Positions 24,503 to 36,815 are shown, counted from the first letter of the stretch. The stretch: 64,000 nucleotides of DNA from Hirundichthys speculiger (GCA_018398805.1 JAGFBZ010000693.1:2046001-2110000), one strand, 5' to 3'. Made by a program: numbers and translations. The notes: generated from the letters alone by a model not told the origin.

Positions 24503-25835
24503 GCAAATGTTAGTATTCTACTTCTGTTAATAAAGAAAATTTCCTTTAGCATTTCCCAATTTAATTTGATGCATTAACTGCACCCATATTCCAATCTATG
24601 CATCTTTTAAATGATTTTTTTCCTTCATTGTTTTCAGGTGGATACAGCTGAGTTACCAGTCTGAAATATGCTTTTATATTTCATTTTCAACTGCTTTATT
24701 TTTTCATTTGTTTTTCTCAGCAAGCAGGATTTAAGCTTAAATCTTTGAATAGTTGACAGAACCAACTCTAAACCCTAATTTTGAAACTGAAAACTCATCT
24801 CACCGTCTGTTGACTCTTAGTTCTTTTTTAACTGTAAACAGATGCTCATTGTACTTTTGAAAACTAAATTGGTTTCACCACTAACCTGATTCATTAAACT
24901 GACACCAGCATGCTACAAAAATCCTCATGTTACTTGAAATTGTATTAAAAAACACACACAAAAAAAACAAACCTTCAATGCTGCTTGTTTCCAGATTTCA
25001 AAAAAGAGGGTATGAGCTCATACCCATTTGAGATACTGGAATCAGGAGAGGAAAGGAGTTTGGTGCATTCCTATTTCCTATTTAAAAGAACGCAGCACAT
25101 ATTTGTGGGCTTGCCTTTGAAATTGAGTTCAGCTGAATCCTCCATGTGCCACTTCTATAGCTGGAGTTTTTGATCGACGAGAGTGTGCTTCACATCAGAT
25201 GAAAGCTGTCTGTAGCAGGTAACTATCCTTCCTCAGCACCATACAGTTGAGCCAGGGCCACTGGATGTAATCACCTCCCCTCACTCTCAGTTTAAAGTGT
25301 AAGAGAGGCTGACATCCTGCTGAAGACACTGTGTGGTGCCAGATAAGGCTGCCTGTGGACCCGTCCTCACTGATAGTGCTCTGAACAAGTCTGTGCCTAA
25401 ATCAATCACAGCTGATTTAGTTAGGGTGGTTTTGTGTTTGCCATGTATCGCCTTATTCACACTCTGGCACAACTGCAGTAAAAAGGAAGTGTTACACAAC
25501 TTGACATACCAAACTATCTATACATAGTGGTGTTTCATAAATACAAAGCAAAACTTATAGCAACATGCTTCGGGGACAGGCAAACTGGATGGGTGAAAAT
25601 GTAATTTCACAGTTAGTCCCAAGTTTGACTCATGGTGGTGTAAGCAAAAAAAATGCATAAAAAGATGCTTTCACATTTGTAAAGGTCATGCTCCAAATAT
25701 CATGCAATTTTGATAAAACACCAAAACACCAAAGTGGAATTGCATGAACTTATTGAATCATGAATGGCGCCGCTCAAGTGGCAGTCTGTTGCCATAGAAC
25801 TGGTCAAATAATGTCGTTCTTTGTATCTTATTACC

Positions 25836-26270
25836 TCCATCAAGGAGGTAATGTTTTTGCCGGCATTTGTCTGTCTGTCTGTCTGTCTGTCTGTGTACAA
25901 CATAACTCAAAAAGTTATGGATGGATTTTGATGAAGTTTTCAGGAGTTGTCAGTAATGTAAAAAGGAAGAACTGATTACATTTTGGCTGTGATCCGGAAG
26001 AAATCCTGGATTCTGGATCACTTTCAAATTTTCAATAACATTGCGGTCAATGGGGCTGAAAATTTTGTTTCTCAATATCTCCGTTAATTATTGACCAAAA
26101 CTCATGAAATTTGACTCAGGGATTGATAATGGGAACCTCTATCAAATTTCAAAGGCTGATCCAGATCTGATCCAGAACGCAGATTTTATCGCAATCTGTA
26201 AATCGTTATATGGGGGAATTCTTGCACTTGGCGGAGGTCTGCGCTCTCCGAGTGCTTTTCTAGTTTAGAT
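25836..26270 (+). repeat. Dispersed repeat with CTCCRYCAAGGAGG end, copy A
   Basis: Starts TTACCTCCATCAAGGAGGTA, has a (TGTC)n run at 25868-25894, AACTCAAAAAGTTATGGATG, GATTTTGATGAAGTTTTCAG, and ends CTTGGCGGAGGTCTGCGCTC...TGCTTTTCTAG. An inverted relative at 42431-43410 shares the same two ends and middle motifs. It is a widespread animal repeat whose class I cannot name with confidence. No ORF. Confidence 0.7.
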
Positions 26271-26513
26271 TTTCCACTGATTTTTTTTTTTTTTTCTGGT
26301 AAAACTATGCTTTTAGAAACATTTGTCCACACGGATTTGAGGACTGTTCAACCTCATTGATTTATGCTGGTAACTCTGGACTTGTTTTTAACATAGTTTG
26401 TTTTTGTGAGTTGCCATGGCAATAAAAGTTGTTTACATGTGCAGCTGCATAACCAGCTGTTGACCAGAATAAAATCTCTGATACAGGCAAGTTGAAAGGA
26501 GAGGTCAAGATAA

Positions 26514-26518
26514 GCAGA
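26514..26518. repeat. Target-site duplication GCAGA, left
   Basis: GCAGA immediately before the 5' LTR matches GCAGA at 29986-29990 immediately after the 3' LTR. A 5-bp duplication is usual for retrovirus-like integration. Confidence 0.85.
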
Positions 26519-26965
26519 TGTGGTGGAAATTTTTATTTGGTTTATTTCATCTTGTAATTTTGTCATCTAACAATATGTTTAAAAGTGATTTGTCTGTGTC
26601 ACACGAGACCAAATGTCTGACAAAGGCAAATTACGGGGGTCGGCTGTGCTCATTGATCTGGGAAGACACGGCAGGGGTCAGCTGTGACTTCCTAAATTCA
26701 ATCAGTCTGTCTTGAGACAAATGTCTTTTTGTCTTAACCACCACCTGCTGTGTCTATCCTGTATGCAAAACCTGTAACACCTTGCTGTCTGGTATAAAAA
26801 TCAGCTTGTTCTTTGTATCTGCAGAGTCATTAGCCGGCACTCTGCGAGTGGTGGCTGGTGGCTCTCCTTGTGGCCACAAGTATTTGTATGTCTGTCTTTC
26901 TTTCTCTGTAATAAATTCTATTCTGATTTTCTCATCAAGATCGGATCTAATTTTTTTCCACAACA
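26519..26965 (+). repeat. 5' LTR of retrovirus-like element
   Basis: 447 bp starting TGTGGTGGAAA and ending TTTCCACAACA, a TG...CA inverted end. It contains a TATA box (GGTATAAAAATCAG near 26793) and a polyadenylation signal AATAAA near 26911, so U3, R and U5 can be placed. The only difference I find from the 3' LTR at 29538-29985 is one T in a T-run near the end, which implies very recent integration. Confidence 0.93.
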
Positions 26966-29537
26966 ATTTGGCGCTGCAAAGTAGGGTCCCTCGCTTGGCC
27001 GTCTGGACGGAGTGACCAGAGACCGAGAACCTCAAAAGTGCTGTTGAGATGGGAGCTGGCTCACTGCGTTCTGGCTGCCAACGCTGGGATCCAACGAACT
27101 TAAGTCCTACAATCTGATCTGGTGAGAAATTCATTTTCAAAAACACACATTTGGTCTCGAAAAGGTTCAGATCTGAGGTGGTTCAGCATTCTCCATAGCA
27201 TTTGGGGAAGTTTAGTCTGCAGGAGTGACTGCGACTAGGTTAGTTTCTGAGATCTGTTCTGAAACACTCCTTCTGTAAAGTAACTCAGAGGGTTAGGCTT
27301 TAACTGTTTGGGGCAGGCAAACAGATTTTGCAAAGACGTTTGCAATCTTAGCAAGAGTATGCATACTGACTCATAAAGAAATGAGTTCTGGTAAATCCAA
27401 ACCTCTTTTTTTTGTTCCTCAGAGTTCCAATGTGGAATAGGTGAGAGAAAGAAATGGTCGTGAGAGTGTTGAATGTCTGGACTCAGAAATATGGGTTTGT
27501 CAATGAGAAATTGACTGAAAGATTTGTGTAAAAGATTTGGAAGAATGTGAAACATAGCGCTTTGTTTTTTTTTAAGGAGTGAATGTATCTTTATTGTTGA
27601 TTCTGATGCTATTCCGCATCTCTAACCCCTGCGCATGCGCAATAATATATATATATATATATATGTATATGTGTATATATATGTATTATTTTTTTGGTAC
27701 CTTAAGTGTTGTATGTATGTCCTGTGCTTTGTCTGTCTCACTAAACCCCAGAACAGAGACAGTTGATACCCCCCCCCCTTTTTCTTTTTACTCATTTGCT
27801 TTTGGCCAAAGCAATTTACAGTGATGCGACCTAGATTTTTTTTTTTTTTTTTTTTAAACTGTCAGAACTGAAAGCCAGTCCTGATTTCAAAGTTTGTGTT
27901 TTTTCTCCCTCCTTAAGGTGTACAGACAACAACCATGTACTGTATGCAAATCAGTGAAACCGGTTTTCCATGGCTGCTGTCACTTTTCACAGCTTCCTGT
28001 CTGAGGAACAGGCAGCAGCCATTCCCCCCCCCTTTATGGGACGTCCCCCCTCAGATCTCTAAGCCCAGAGTAAATATGTTAGTCTAAAAAAAAAACAAAC
28101 AAACTGTGACCCTGTTGTTATTCCCGTTGTTGTGATTTTGTACTAAACTTCTCTGTGCTTGAAGCCCCTTTATCTTCTCTTGTCCATGGAGAAGGTCTAC
28201 AGCCATCCCCCCCCAAGGCAGAGAAATTAACTGAAAAAGGCTCTTCAAACAGCTCCCACGTTGGGCCTTTCCTGGAAAGAGTTCTCATCCCCCGACAACC
28301 AGATTGCTCAGCAGGTGGGGGCGGCTCTTCCTGAGACCAGCAGACGCCCCTGCTCGCGAGTCACCCATGCAGCGGTGGCGGTTGCTGAGGGAGCTACTTG
28401 GACCCATGCTAGCCAAATGCAAAAGGTGCCAGAATCCACTGGTGACCTCCCTCCGGCTATAAATCACCCAGCATCAGAGTAGACGCTCTACTCCACCCAT
28501 CACCAGGCGAAAGTCATGTCCTCACCAACAGAGGGGACATCTCAGCTGAAGGAATGAGTGCTGATCGGCCTCTGGCCGCACTCCGAGCTACACGCTGCTC
28601 AACACAGTTGCTTCCCTCTGCTTGGTGAGTGACTTTGGCTGAACCTGTGTGCACCGATGACTGCTTTGGAGACTCCCAGGAGACACAGACGATGGCAGCC
28701 TGCTGCACTGACAGGCTGTGGATTATTTTGGCTCAAAAATGATCCTAATTTGGATTGTTGTCGTCATTTGGCCCGTTTCCTGGTGGTCAGGAGGTCATTC
28801 AAGATTGCTGCATGACAAAAGATCTCACACTGCAGCACCTTTATGTGGTGTCAGCTCATGACACACCCCGCCATCGCTGCTCTCCAACTGACCCACATGA
28901 TTCAATCTGGGGCTCGGATGTCCCACCTGACAGGAAACTCTGGTCAAACACTTTTTTTTCCCCTTGATGGGAAAACTCATGCTCTGCCTGTAAACTGTGA
29001 ACTACAAGCTGGACGAATTCACCAGGGACTGTGTTTGCCCTAAAAGGACTCTGCTTGCGGACCATGTGTCCTCCTCTGGCTGGCTTTCATTGCTAGCTGG
29101 TAACAGCTAAAAGGTCTCTCCTGCTGTGGATTATGACCTCAGTCATCATTGTTGTTTTTTTTTATGCAGCATTATTCCCTTAAGTCAAGGACTGTCTAAG
29201 ATGATTCCCATCCAGTTTTTTTTTGGATCTGTATACCCCATGTTCCCTCAACAAATCCCATGGACTCTATTTCTAATCCTCCCTCATCGCCTGGATATTA
29301 TGACGATTCATCAGAATGACTCTGACAACGACTCCTTTGTGTGATCGTCCGTTTTCCAACACTGAATATTATTGTCCATATTCATAAGTCGAACATTGTT
29401 TCTGTTTTCAATCATGTTTATGATGGTGATCATTGAATCTCAGTGAATTTGATGACCTAATGTTACAGTTAATGGTTGTTATTGTGTGATTAATATGAAA
29501 CATATCAATGTTTCATTTGTAATCAAAAGAGGGAAAT
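26966..29537 (+). mobile_element. Internal region of LTR element without recognisable gag-pol
   Basis: 2.57 kb between the LTRs. Just after the 5' LTR comes TTTGGCGCTGCAAAGTAGGG, in the place of a tRNA primer-binding site although I cannot name the tRNA. Just before the 3' LTR lies the purine tract AAAAGAGGGAAAT (29524-29536). An ATG in leader-like sequence at about 27047 opens only a short frame. I see no protease, RT, RNase H or integrase motifs, and the longest frames (28261-28482, 29126-29344) are under 80 codons. It holds a (TA)n run near 27642-27665, a T-run near 27838-27855 and several poly(C) stretches. The element therefore looks non-autonomous, mobilised by enzymes from elsewhere. 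Old envelope remnants cannot be excluded. Confidence 0.75.
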
Positions 29538-29985
29538 TGTGGTGGAAATTTTTATTTGGTTTATTTCATCTTGTAATTTTGTCATCTAACAATATGTTTA
29601 AAAGTGATTTGTCTGTGTCACACGAGACCAAATGTCTGACAAAGGCAAATTACGGGGGTCGGCTGTGCTCATTGATCTGGGAAGACACGGCAGGGGTCAG
29701 CTGTGACTTCCTAAATTCAATCAGTCTGTCTTGAGACAAATGTCTTTTTGTCTTAACCACCACCTGCTGTGTCTATCCTGTATGCAAAACCTGTAACACC
29801 TTGCTGTCTGGTATAAAAATCAGCTTGTTCTTTGTATCTGCAGAGTCATTAGCCGGCACTCTGCGAGTGGTGGCTGGTGGCTCTCCTTGTGGCCACAAGT
29901 ATTTGTATGTCTGTCTTTCTTTCTCTGTAATAAATTCTATTCTGATTTTCTCATCAAGATCGGATCTAATTTTTTTTCCACAACA
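29538..29985 (+). repeat. 3' LTR of retrovirus-like element
   Basis: 448 bp, same sequence as 26519-26965 apart from one extra T in the final T-run. Followed directly by the GCAGA duplication (29986-29990). Confidence 0.93.
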
Positions 29986-30980
29986 GCAGACAAAGTTGCA
30001 GTGTTGACAGGGAGGTTGGGGGAGTCCAACAGGGGTCACAGTTTTCTAGATGTGGCTGCAGGTGCCTGTACTGGACTCCAGCACCTCTCTGCATGGATTT
30101 TGGGACGCTAGAAGAACAGCTATTCCCATTTATTGAACAGTTGACTATAAGTTTCTGTCCATACTACGCATGAAAGTGAAGTGAAAGTGAGCTATGAGAG
30201 CTGACCTGTCTTACCTGCAGATGAAAAAGTGTTGCCAGTGCTGTTACTGGCATGCAACAAAGACAATTCTCCAAGGGATTTATGATGATCTCTGGACATC
30301 TGAACCTACCCTGTTGCTCTGCTACATTTCTTACTCTTCATCACTGCAACAACATAAATTCCCTTAGGGAATTAATAGTGTTATTCAATTTAATTCAATA
30401 CTGTAATTTTCTCAAATGCAGAATTAGCAGCAAGGAATACATTTTTCATTTGTGGTTTAAGGTGCACCTTGAAATAATTGTGCGAAGTAAAAGTAGACAG
30501 CAGTCAGTAGCAGTCAGAAGTAGATAAAGAGCAGCGTTTCATCGTGGTCTTTTGGGGCAAAGATACCACCATTTGAAGAATTCTTAAAAATAACAGTTTC
30601 TTCTTCAGAGATTTTGCTCACATGCTTTGGCCTCAAGCAAACATATTGTGCTAGTGTTTATTTCTAGGTTGCTGGGATTAAGACTATTACTAACGCCACA
30701 TGTGTGCATACAATGTGATCTCTCATCAGAGCATGCCTGAGGTAAAATATGTATCGACAAGAGAAAAAGATGGACTTCATCTTTATTTGTCTGTCAAGTC
30801 ATTTTCTTTGTGAACGTTACACCTGCGTCTGTGGGAAATACCCCACCACATTATTATAGTGAAATGCTGCTGCTATGCTGTTGTCTTTGTATTTTTCCTT
30901 TTATGTTGTTATTGTAGTTTCCAATCTCAAACGTCTCAATTATTTTCTGTCTGTCTGTGCACTCCTACTATCCTCAACAG

Positions 30981-31314
30981 GTAACAAGTTCTCATACAGC
31001 CATGCCTGCCTGCTGGTTGCTGGCATCTGGTGCTACGCTGGAGTTTTTGCAGTAGGTCCCCTGTCAGGCTGGGGAGACTACAGCGCCGAGCCTTATGGAA
31101 CAGCATGCTGCATCAACTGGCACGCTCCCAGCCAAAATTCCGCAGCTATGAGCTACATCATCTGCCTCTTCTTCTTCTGCTACATCGTTCCCTGCACTGT
31201 CATCTTTTATCCTACACGTTCATCCTGCTGACTGTGCGAGGCTCTCGCCAGGCTGTACAGCAGCATATGTCTCCGCAGAACAAGATCACCAATGCACATG
31301 CACTTATTGTTAAG
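30981..31314 (+). pseudogene. Neuropsin-like opsin, exon coding TM4-TM5, with 1-bp frameshift
   Basis: Acceptor CAG at 30978-30980, donor GTAAAT at 31315. The peptide reads NKFSYSHACLLVAGIWCYAG, then VFAVGPLSGWGDYSAEPYGT, ACCINW and CLFFFCYIVPCTVIF: TM4, the second extracellular loop and TM5. The loop has Glu at rhodopsin position 181 (the OPN5-type counterion) and Cys at 187 and 188; Cys188 is the residue reported as diagnostic of Opn5L1, where it forms a reversible adduct with retinal. After VIF the reading frame is lost: the downstream part (SYTFILLTVRGSRQAV to AHALIVK) is in another frame, offset by one missing base in the T-run near 31205. The exon is 334 bp where 335 would keep the next exon in phase. 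Read as is, translation stops at 31229-31231. Pseudogene allele or assembly error. Confidence 0.85.
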
Positions 31315-31423
31315 GTAAATGCATAGACTTATTTTGCAATATTACACACTGTGTATTAGTTACAATATAAATTAATGTTTATATGACAAATGTCTGGTTG
31401 AGTCTTGTGACATTACTTTTCAG

Positions 31424-31924
31424 CTTTCTGTGGCAGTTTGCATCGGCTTCCTGACGGCATGGAGTCCATATGCTATTGTCTCAATGTGGGCAGCATTTGG
31501 TAACCCAGCAAATGTACCACCCATGGCTTTTGCTTTGGCAGCTATCTTTGCCAAGTCCTCCACCCTTTACAACCCGATCGTCTACTTGGTCTTCAAGCCT
31601 AATTTCCGCAAGTTGCTGTGCGGCGATGTGGCCCAGTGCAGAAGCACAATCTGTGGATGTGTGTGCCAGCACAGATCTGCACAGAAGGGTACTTGCAGGC
31701 AACCTCATCACAATGAAGAGTGCAACTCTACAAGATTGTCCAATGGGCTACCAGAGAACCACAGGACCTGCAGGCACTGTCCTTGCCCTGAGACAGACAC
31801 TGGTGTCAGAGAAAACTTTGCAGATTATAGCCCTCAGCAGACTGCCAGGATACTGAAAGGATCTCTTCACAGCGAGGTGGCTGTCAGTCAGCTCTCCAAT
31901 GAGATGCAGAGCGACTTTCTCTAG
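31424..31924 (+). CDS. Neuropsin-like opsin, last exon (TM6-TM7 and C-terminal tail)
   Basis: Acceptor CAG at 31421-31423, phase 0, stop TAG at 31922-31924. TM6 reads VAVCIGFLTAWSPYAIVS; TM7 reads AALxFAKSS-type sequence (AIFAKSSTLYNPIVYLVF) with the lysine that binds retinal through a Schiff base and the NPxxY motif (NPIVY). Helix 8 follows (KPNFRKLLCG) with several cysteines (CGDVAQCRSTICGCVCQH) that could be palmitoylated. The tail is about 100 residues and rich in Ser, Thr, Cys and His. It is intact and shows no stop. It would be translated only if the 1-bp loss in the preceding exon is not real. The downstream 3' UTR has AATAAA at 32132. Confidence 0.88.
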   Translation, partial: LSVAVCIGFLTAWSPYAIVSMWAAFGNPANVPPMAFALAAIFAKSSTLYNPIVYLVFKPNFRKLLCGDVAQCRSTICGCVCQHRSAQKGTCRQPHHNEECNSTRLSNGLPENHRTCRHCPCPETDTGVRENFADYSPQQTARILKGSLHSEVAVSQLSNEMQSDFL

Positions 31925-32131
31925 AGAAAGAAACAGCATCTGAGGAGAAAAGGTTGGAAAAAAAATTCAGCAACAATGGATATGGAAGAGAACATTTTCA
32001 AGATGAGTTAAAAAATATATATATGTAAAAACCTGTCATTGACTGAGGGGGAAAAAAAATTCTGCTTGTCTCATGCCTCAAATATGTGATACTGCCAAAA
32101 AAAAAAAAGAAGAAGAAGAAGAAGAAAAAGT

Positions 32132-32137
32132 AATAAA
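32132..32137 (+). promoter_or_regulatory. Candidate polyadenylation signal of the opsin gene
   Basis: AATAAA about 210 bp after the opsin stop codon, within a purine-rich run (GAA repeats at 32107-32128). Position is plausible; the low-complexity setting lowers confidence. Confidence 0.4.
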
Positions 32138-32139
32138 AG

Positions 32140-35100
32140 CCAAAAAAAAAAAAATAAAAAGCCATTATGGGAAAATAAGAAAACCAAACAGTTCACACTT
32201 GTACATCAATATTTCACCAGGCCAAAATAAGAAGCGTCAACAACTATCTGATGACTCTGAACAATCATCATCAAGGAACTAAGACTGAGGAACTACAATG
32301 CAAATCAGCTTATGCTGGATTTAGGGGGAGAAATTTATTCAGCAACTTTGTCCTCCCTAAACTACCCTTTGTGTTTTTTGCAAACATTGTACTTGATTAT
32401 GTACTTGTATTTATTCATGCATGCCTCAAATTCAAGGACCACAGGGTCGCTGTTGTTATCCAACAAGAAACTATGTGTTGTCCTCATTGCTTAGGAGGAA
32501 AAATGCTTTCAGAGCTCCAGGTTATTTAATTTCAGCCTGCTTAACTCTGCATTCATCTTTATAAACAAAGTTCATTGAAGAGGCAAAGAACAAAGTGCAG
32601 AAGAATGTCCTCTGTTCTGTTAAAGTTGACACTGACCAGAGGGCAGTATTGATCCCTCTGCAGAAAAGAGATGCCAGTTTTCTCATTGTTCATTTTGTCT
32701 ATTTGCCTCTGGGAAGATAGATAAGCAAAGCTTCATTTAACACTCAATAAGATCTACTTATTCCCGATGAACTTCATTTGGAGACTGTGCTTGGCCGTTG
32801 ATGTTACAGTTTCTGAGGGATAAAGTGCATAAAGCAGTAAAATCAACTGCTGCATTATTCTTTTTTTTTCATTAAAACATTAAATGATCTGCTTTTCCAA
32901 TATGAAATCAAATCAAAATATACAAGGATTCATTGGCAGGGATCTCAGAAAGCCACTTTTCAGAGTTTTTTTTTTTTTTTTTCTGTTTATTTGGTTTTTG
33001 TTCCTTTGCCTTTTAATATGGGCCAGAAACCTTGCTCATTTTCTTATTTTTTTCTCATTTCTTATTTATGGGTGTTCAGCCAAGTTGTTGTCTCATTGTA
33101 AATGAAAAAAAAAATGCTGCACCAATAAGTAAGTCCTCTTTTTACATTTGTTTGTTCATTTGTTTTGTTTAAAGCATGACTCTTTTTGAACTTTTTATTT
33201 TGTTTTTTTTAGTGTTTATTAAAAAAGACAACAACCTTATAGAAAACACTGCCAGGTCAAAAGGAAAGCAGTTAAGTGGTTGTAAACAAGTCAATAGTTG
33301 AGTCATGCTTGAGAAACTACTTAAAAGTTGGTTTTAGATTTTGAAAAAAATCCGTAAGAGTCACTGAGACTTTAAAAAAATTCCTGTGCAGTCTGTTTCC
33401 TTTAGACCTCCTTCCAAGACGCTTTGATAGTACAGGAACAAACAATAAGTGTTCGCTGAGGGAAAAGACTTTGACAGCTGAAAGCAGAAACAGTTAAATG
33501 TCTTTGTTAAGGTTACAGACAATGATTGAATGGTGTTTTTAAAACCCTGTTGCTTTTACAGGTGATTCATAATTTTTTTTTTTTTTATGTTAGTAGTTAA
33601 TTAAATGTTTGCCATTTTATTTTTTTATTATTCCCAAGAGAATTTCAGGTAATGTAGCAAAAAATGCTTCTGGAAAAGATCCCTTACCCCAACCGTTGAA
33701 AGAGATGAAACAGTCCCAAATTTCTTGTATTAAACTACTCAGTGTCTTAATATTACTGGTGACTGCAAGGTCCAGTCCTCTCTTTAGAAGTAATTTTAAC
33801 AAACCAGAATGATCCTTTAATCAGATTACCTTTGATGAGCCCTGTTTGTGTGTATGAAAAGAGACGGTTAAATAATGATGTGGTGTGTTCACTGTGTATG
33901 TGAGTGTATTTTTCTAATGTGCCTCTTTGAGAGTGTGCTTTCATAGGCAGCAGTACAAGTACGCAGTGATGAAGAAAAGGTAACGGTGTATCTACAAATT
34001 TGTTTGGCTATGATGCACAAACAGAAAAAAGGGACACTAAAATGGCAACACTGAACATCAGTATTACGAAACAGGAGAACATAGTATTATGCCTATGCAT
34101 GAACAGAGACCTCTTGCCTTCACTGCTCCTTTTGCTGGCTGTTCAGTAAGGGAGTCTTCCAGTTTAGAGACAGAAGGCTTTGCCTCAGCACCCACCAAAG
34201 CTATTCCAATAAGAAAAAAAAAATAAAAATGCCCACTGAGGATGGCTGAGCCTAACTGCAGTATTTGCTCAGCAAGTTTTTTTCTTTTAAACTTGTCCCT
34301 GACAGCATAGGTCATCAAAGAGAGCTAGACATGCCACGTCTAAAATAATTTAAATCAGCTTGATAGCACGGTGTTTGGCTGGCATGACTTTGATCAAGTC
34401 TTGATTCGCTTCTAATAAATTCCTTAATTAATTCATCTGAGAAGGGAGATGGAAGCCCTCTGTAGTTAACTAAAATGACATAAATTAAAGTGAGACATAT
34501 TTGGTATTTTCACTGTCTGACTTTCATTGAATATTGTGCAAGTGACTTCTTGAGAAGAAAAAAAAAATCCAAAATCACTGTCTAAAAAACATCACCATCT
34601 AAAGTAATGTCTTACTTGGCCTTTTCACACAGCACTGAGCCTTGGGGTAAGATGCTTGTTCACACAAGGCCCACATCTGTGTTAGCTGTGGTCTTAAGCT
34701 GTACTCAGTCTGACATGGGCTTTGCATGAAAAACAGAGCCCCTTTGTTCATCTTAGTGAATCCCCTGCACTCAAGTGGAGGGATCCAGCAACAAAACAGT
34801 GTCATCTGGCAAAAAGTTTAAATTGCCTCAGTTTTTGCCACAAGGTATAACAATGAAACAAGTGCAAGTGCTTATCAGTAGGAACATGAAAGAGTAATGT
34901 CTACCTCGTTAATTAATGACGGAGGATAAAAGACTGTTGTCGCCATGACAACCATCCAGAGTTGAAATCTTTCTCATAGCATTTTAAATGGCTGTGAGGT
35001 GATTCTGCAAAAGCTTGGATTTAACTCTATCACTTTTACTGTTTTTAACATCGGAAGTCAGTGTTTTTTTGTTTGTTTTTTTTATTAATCTAATGTGTAC

Positions 35101-36815
35101 TTCATGTGTAAATATTCTGCAAACCAATGTAGTTATGAGAAGGAAAGAATTGTGATAAATTATTGTAGTTAGTTTTATAAACTTGACACTTCATAGTTCA
35201 CCACATTTCAGCAGTTATACTCTGTGTAACATGCAGCTATTCTTCTGCATGGGACCAGACATAAATTATTAGGCACGTGAGACCTGATACTTCACATTTC
35301 TTCGTGCTACACACCACCATCAGTACAAGTCAACGCAATTTTGATATCCAGTGTTTTCTGAGTCAACACCCCCTAAATGAGGGATCTCCTCAGGCATTTT
35401 TTTTTTTGCTTATCAAACCCATATCTGGACTTGTTGTAGTTATTCTGAAATCCTGAATGTTATTTCAAAACAAAGAGGAGAGTAAAAAAAGAGAAAGTGA
35501 TTTGATATGATGGAATAACAAAAGGAATGGAACATCTGGAGTCCAAAAAAAAAAAACAAGTTTGACACTTTGAGCGTTCTTTAACCTCAGTCCAGACTGA
35601 AGTCTTTCCAGTGTGAAGCTTGTGGAACTAATTGAAGGAAGCCCTGAGCTGTCAGTAGCCTGAGTTTATTTCAGATGACACATACAACTGCATATGAAAA
35701 CCTAATTTCTGTAAAGGGGAACACCACTTTCAGAGAAAATGCAGTCTTACTGTACACAGGTCTTATTAGAATATTAAAGACAAAACTGTCATGTTTTACT
35801 TTTAATTTGCTGCATGCATCTGACAACCACAACCACATGGGTTTACAGGGTAACAGCGTAATACTGAATCTTGCTCTGTAATTTCCAGGATGAATCAAAA
35901 ACACATACGTTGAATAGTATGGCACTTATTTCACAGCAAAAACAAAATGATTGTACTTACTCCTCTCTGGATTGATTCTAGTATGATGCTGACTGGAACT
36001 TTTATACAGAAAAGAAACGGGTGTAAAACATGAAGATCATCGAAACGGGAGAGGAATTCTTTTGCTTGCGACGCTGCAGCCAAAGGTTACAGTCACCTTT
36101 ACACTCTCTGACAAAGCCAATATGCTGTTTTGGACATGCATATTTTTCTACCAGTATACAGGTTACCATGCAAAGACTATACATATCAAAGACTCGGCTT
36201 CAAGTCCTGTGGTGGAGAGGCTCTGTCTGGCCCAACATTGAGGGATAAGATGGATGAACAAACCATGAAGCATAACTGTGAAAATCTGCTCCTGATGTCT
36301 TTTTTTCTACTTTGTTCTACTCAAAGAGCAAACACTGCAAATACTGCAAGTATCCAGGTGTATAATCTGTATCCCTAGCCATTCCCACCTGGACCATCTA
36401 CACTGGTTATCCTCATTCATATGATATATTGTATATACTGTATATACCTGCATGTCTGTAGATATTATGTCATTTGTACAAATGTCAAATGTAATTAATG
36501 AATATCACTTATAAACATGAGCCAAATTTAAAAGAAAAATGAATGGAGGAAACCCTAGCAGTGTCTTGAAATAGGAATGATACATTTTATTTTATATTTT
36601 TATTATTATTATTATTATCATTATTATTATTATTATTTGGACTGGTTGCATTCAAAGCATTTCCAACCATGTTTTCTTTTTCTTTTTTTTTTTTTCAAAT
36701 GGCGTTTTAGTGGAAAGTGTTTTCCCCAACTGCACCTGGAGTCTTTTCTTGAGCTCCTTTAAAGTTGCCATGGAATGACTGATGCATTCCTATTTGTCTT
36801 CATATGTGCGTTTTT
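32140..36815. other. Unassigned sequence downstream of the opsin
   Basis: AT-rich, with many T-runs and A-runs (for example 32968-32983, 33571-33586) and a (TTA)n array at 36597-36639. No coding pattern or RNA gene recognised. Confidence 0.4.

Larger units (their letters stand above)
4090..30980 (+). other. 26.9-kb opsin intron packed with transposons
   Basis: GT donor at 4090 and pyrimidine-rich tract with CAG acceptor at 30978-30980. The flanking exons join in phase 1 as ...NYG|NKFSYSH..., matching the uninterrupted opsin family sequence, so no exon is missing inside. The intron contains L2, Tc1, SINE, MITE-like, solo-LTR and full LTR elements annotated separately. Stretches 4090-6590, 10800-11690, 20060-22370 and 23000-25830 show no gene I can identify. 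Confidence 0.8.

Noticed and set aside
25868..25894. CRISPR-like or regularly spaced repeat
   Set aside because: It is a simple (TGTC)n microsatellite inside a dispersed repeat; this is a vertebrate genome.
28261..28482. Possible gag- or env-like open frame in the LTR element
   Set aside because: No recognisable retroviral motif; only 73 codons and no continuity with neighbours.
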